Positions 62,882 through 64,000 of a stretch of 64,000 nt of DNA are shown piece by piece; position 1 is the stretch's first letter; every line of letters begins with the position of its first letter. The stretch is taken from positions 276,501-340,500 of the forward strand of contig NZ_OY787459.1 in assembly GCF_963678865.1 (NCBI RefSeq), written 5' to 3'. The translations under genes and the position numbers were made by a program. The notes below the pieces were generated by a model. The model saw only the letters and a program-made list of their open reading frames with translations, did no database searches and was not told the DNA's origin. This stretch comes from Maridesulfovibrio sp. (GTDB taxonomy: Bacteria > Desulfobacterota > Desulfovibrionia > Desulfovibrionales > Desulfovibrionaceae).

Positions 62882-64000
62882 ATGAAAAGAAATAAATGGA
62901 TGTGCTTTGGTCTACTGCTGTTTATTCCCTGCATGTTTGGCTGTTGGAATAACGTGTCGGCGTCAGAGTTGCGGAATCAGGATGTTAATGAAAAGGCTGT
63001 ACAGGCAGCGGATTCCTTTGTGTTGCCTGGGGAGTTTGAGGCTATTGAATCAGTGTGGCTGGCTTATCCTTGTTACGATAATTTGGCTGGGCGCCCGATA
63101 TCTGAGGTTCAGGGGGCCATGATCAAGGCATTGGCACCAAATCACTACATTGATCTGCTTGTACAGGATGAGGACGACCGTGCAAAAGCTGAACAATGGG
63201 TTGCATCGTTAGAAATACCCGAGGGAAAAGTGCGTTATCATTCCGTCCCGCATACCGATGTTTGGGTTCGGGATATGGGGCCTATTTTTCTTTCCAATAG
63301 AAAGGGGGGGCTTCGAGTCGCAGATTTTGGGTTTAATGAATGGAGCTACAGCAACCCCACCGACCCGGACGCGATGGAGGACGAGCGCGTGGACCGTCTG
63401 GTTGCGCGTGATTTGAAATTACCCATTGTTCGTTCTTCTTTGATCAGTGAAGGCGGTGATCGCGAGTCGAACGGTCGTGGCACATTGCTCACCACAGAGG
63501 CTGTAGAACTGCAGCGTAATCCAAGCATGACAAAGGAACAAATTACCGACGAGCTTAAACGCGTTTGCAATGTTCGAAATGTCATCTGGCTGAAGCAGGG
63601 TCTGGCTGATGATGATCTGACGTATTATGGACCGTTGCCAAATGGTAAGCTGCCGGTGATGACTACCGGCGGTCATATTGACGAATACGCACGTTTCGCC
63701 GACCCGCATACCATTCTACTTGCCGAGGTTTCGGAGGCCGAACGAGACGAAGATAAAGTTGATGCCATCACCTATGAACGTATGGAAACCAACTATAATA
63801 TTCTCAGCCATGCTGTGGATCAGGATGGGCAACCATTTACTATTGTACGAGTCCCTATCGCTGAACCTATTGAAGTAACCGTGACCGACAAAGATCCGAT
63901 TTATCAGAAATTGGCAGAATTGGAGTACGTAAAAGGTTATACATTCAAAAAAGGCGAACCCGTAACCATCGTTTTGGCTGCCAGCTACATGAATTTTTTG
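62882..64000 (+). CDS. agmatine deiminase-family protein, secreted; 3'-truncated by window edge
   Basis: The frame is open for 373 codons to the window end. It starts MKRNKWMCFGLLLFIPCMFGC, a signal sequence with possible lipobox MFGC, and AAAGGAGG lies eight bases before the AUG. The mature part matches the PAD_porph (agmatine deiminase / peptidyl-arginine deiminase) family: ESVWLAYP, HTDVWVRDMGPIF, EGGDRESNGRGTLLTTE and TTGGHIDEYARF carry the conserved acid, glycine and histidine residues; the catalytic cysteine lies beyond the window. Export is unlike typical cytoplasmic agmatine deiminases. No polyamine genes are adjacent. Confidence 0.85.
   Translation, partial: MKRNKWMCFGLLLFIPCMFGCWNNVSASELRNQDVNEKAVQAADSFVLPGEFEAIESVWLAYPCYDNLAGRPISEVQGAMIKALAPNHYIDLLVQDEDDRAKAEQWVASLEIPEGKVRYHSVPHTDVWVRDMGPIFLSNRKGGLRVADFGFNEWSYSNPTDPDAMEDERVDRLVARDLKLPIVRSSLISEGGDRESNGRGTLLTTEAVELQRNPSMTKEQITDELKRVCNVRNVIWLKQGLADDDLTYYGPLPNGKLPVMTTGGHIDEYARFADPHTILLAEVSEAERDEDKVDAITYERMETNYNILSHAVDQDGQPFTIVRVPIAEPIEVTVTDKDPIYQKLAELEYVKGYTFKKGEPVTIVLAASYMNFL

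Overview
The window looks like a chromosomal segment of a Gram-negative, sulfate-reducing Desulfovibrionaceae bacterium, most like the marine Desulfovibrio/Maridesulfovibrio group. The evidence is gene content and protein style: periplasmic SurA-type chaperones, lipoproteins, a BON protein, separate GlyQ/GlyS subunits, citramalate synthase beside aspartokinase, and a HemA / CcsA-like / precorrin-2 dehydrogenase cluster. The species assignment is inference. Base composition is moderate (AT-rich between genes) and coding density is high. UUG starts with good ribosome sites recur (mfd, surA, rpsT, trkA and the TonB-like gene).

Layout. 1-3 kb: the 3' part of an unknown gene and a GH57/DUF3536 glycosidase. 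3-10.5 kb, minus strand: a compact run pdxJ-acpS-nnr-CBS-tsaE-lysC-cimA-MBL hydrolase (vitamin B6, acyl carrier protein activation, NADHX repair, tRNA t6A, aspartate family and isoleucine). 10.7-28.2 kb, mainly plus strand: ugd, cheW, mfd, two SurA-type chaperones, a RodZ-like protein, recO, glyQS, rpsT, trkAH and an FkbM-like methyltransferase. 28.3-31.9 kb, minus strand: nadC-nadA-nadB. 32-35 kb: mgtE and a left-handed beta-helix protein. 35-40.2 kb, minus strand: a heme/siroheme and cytochrome assembly group running into tilS and adk. 40.3-45 kb: two glycosyltransferases, cheR and an HDOD protein. 45-48.9 kb, minus strand: ubiX, an UPF0173 hydrolase, rarA and a PAS histidine kinase. 49-51.8 kb: purT and a NhaC-type antiporter.

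52-64 kb is the accessory part. A tRNA-Ser(GGA) is followed 2280 bp downstream by a 59-bp copy of its own 3' half. The bounded segment holds one gene, a membrane-anchored protein with 60 tandem pentapeptide repeats, and no recombinase; this reads as a decayed or satellite integrative element. Beyond it come a BON lipoprotein, a conserved small hypothetical, tRNA-Pro(GGG), a TonB-anchored protein with an apparently inactivated alpha/beta-hydrolase domain, a 57-residue small gene, a SLOG-like protein, an FMN riboswitch with ribB, a cupin, the small SRP RNA, a rhodanese/MauE pair, an unknown gene and a 5' part of a secreted agmatine-deiminase-family gene cut by the window end.

The least explained items are the tRNA-Ser island with its TGCACC repeat pairs, the TonB-anchored pseudo-hydrolase, a structured intergenic repeat present in two diverged copies (9181-9358 and 36912-37016), and a hairpin/terminator leader upstream of the NhaC-type gene. 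I had no database access, so all names rest on motifs and recollection of families.
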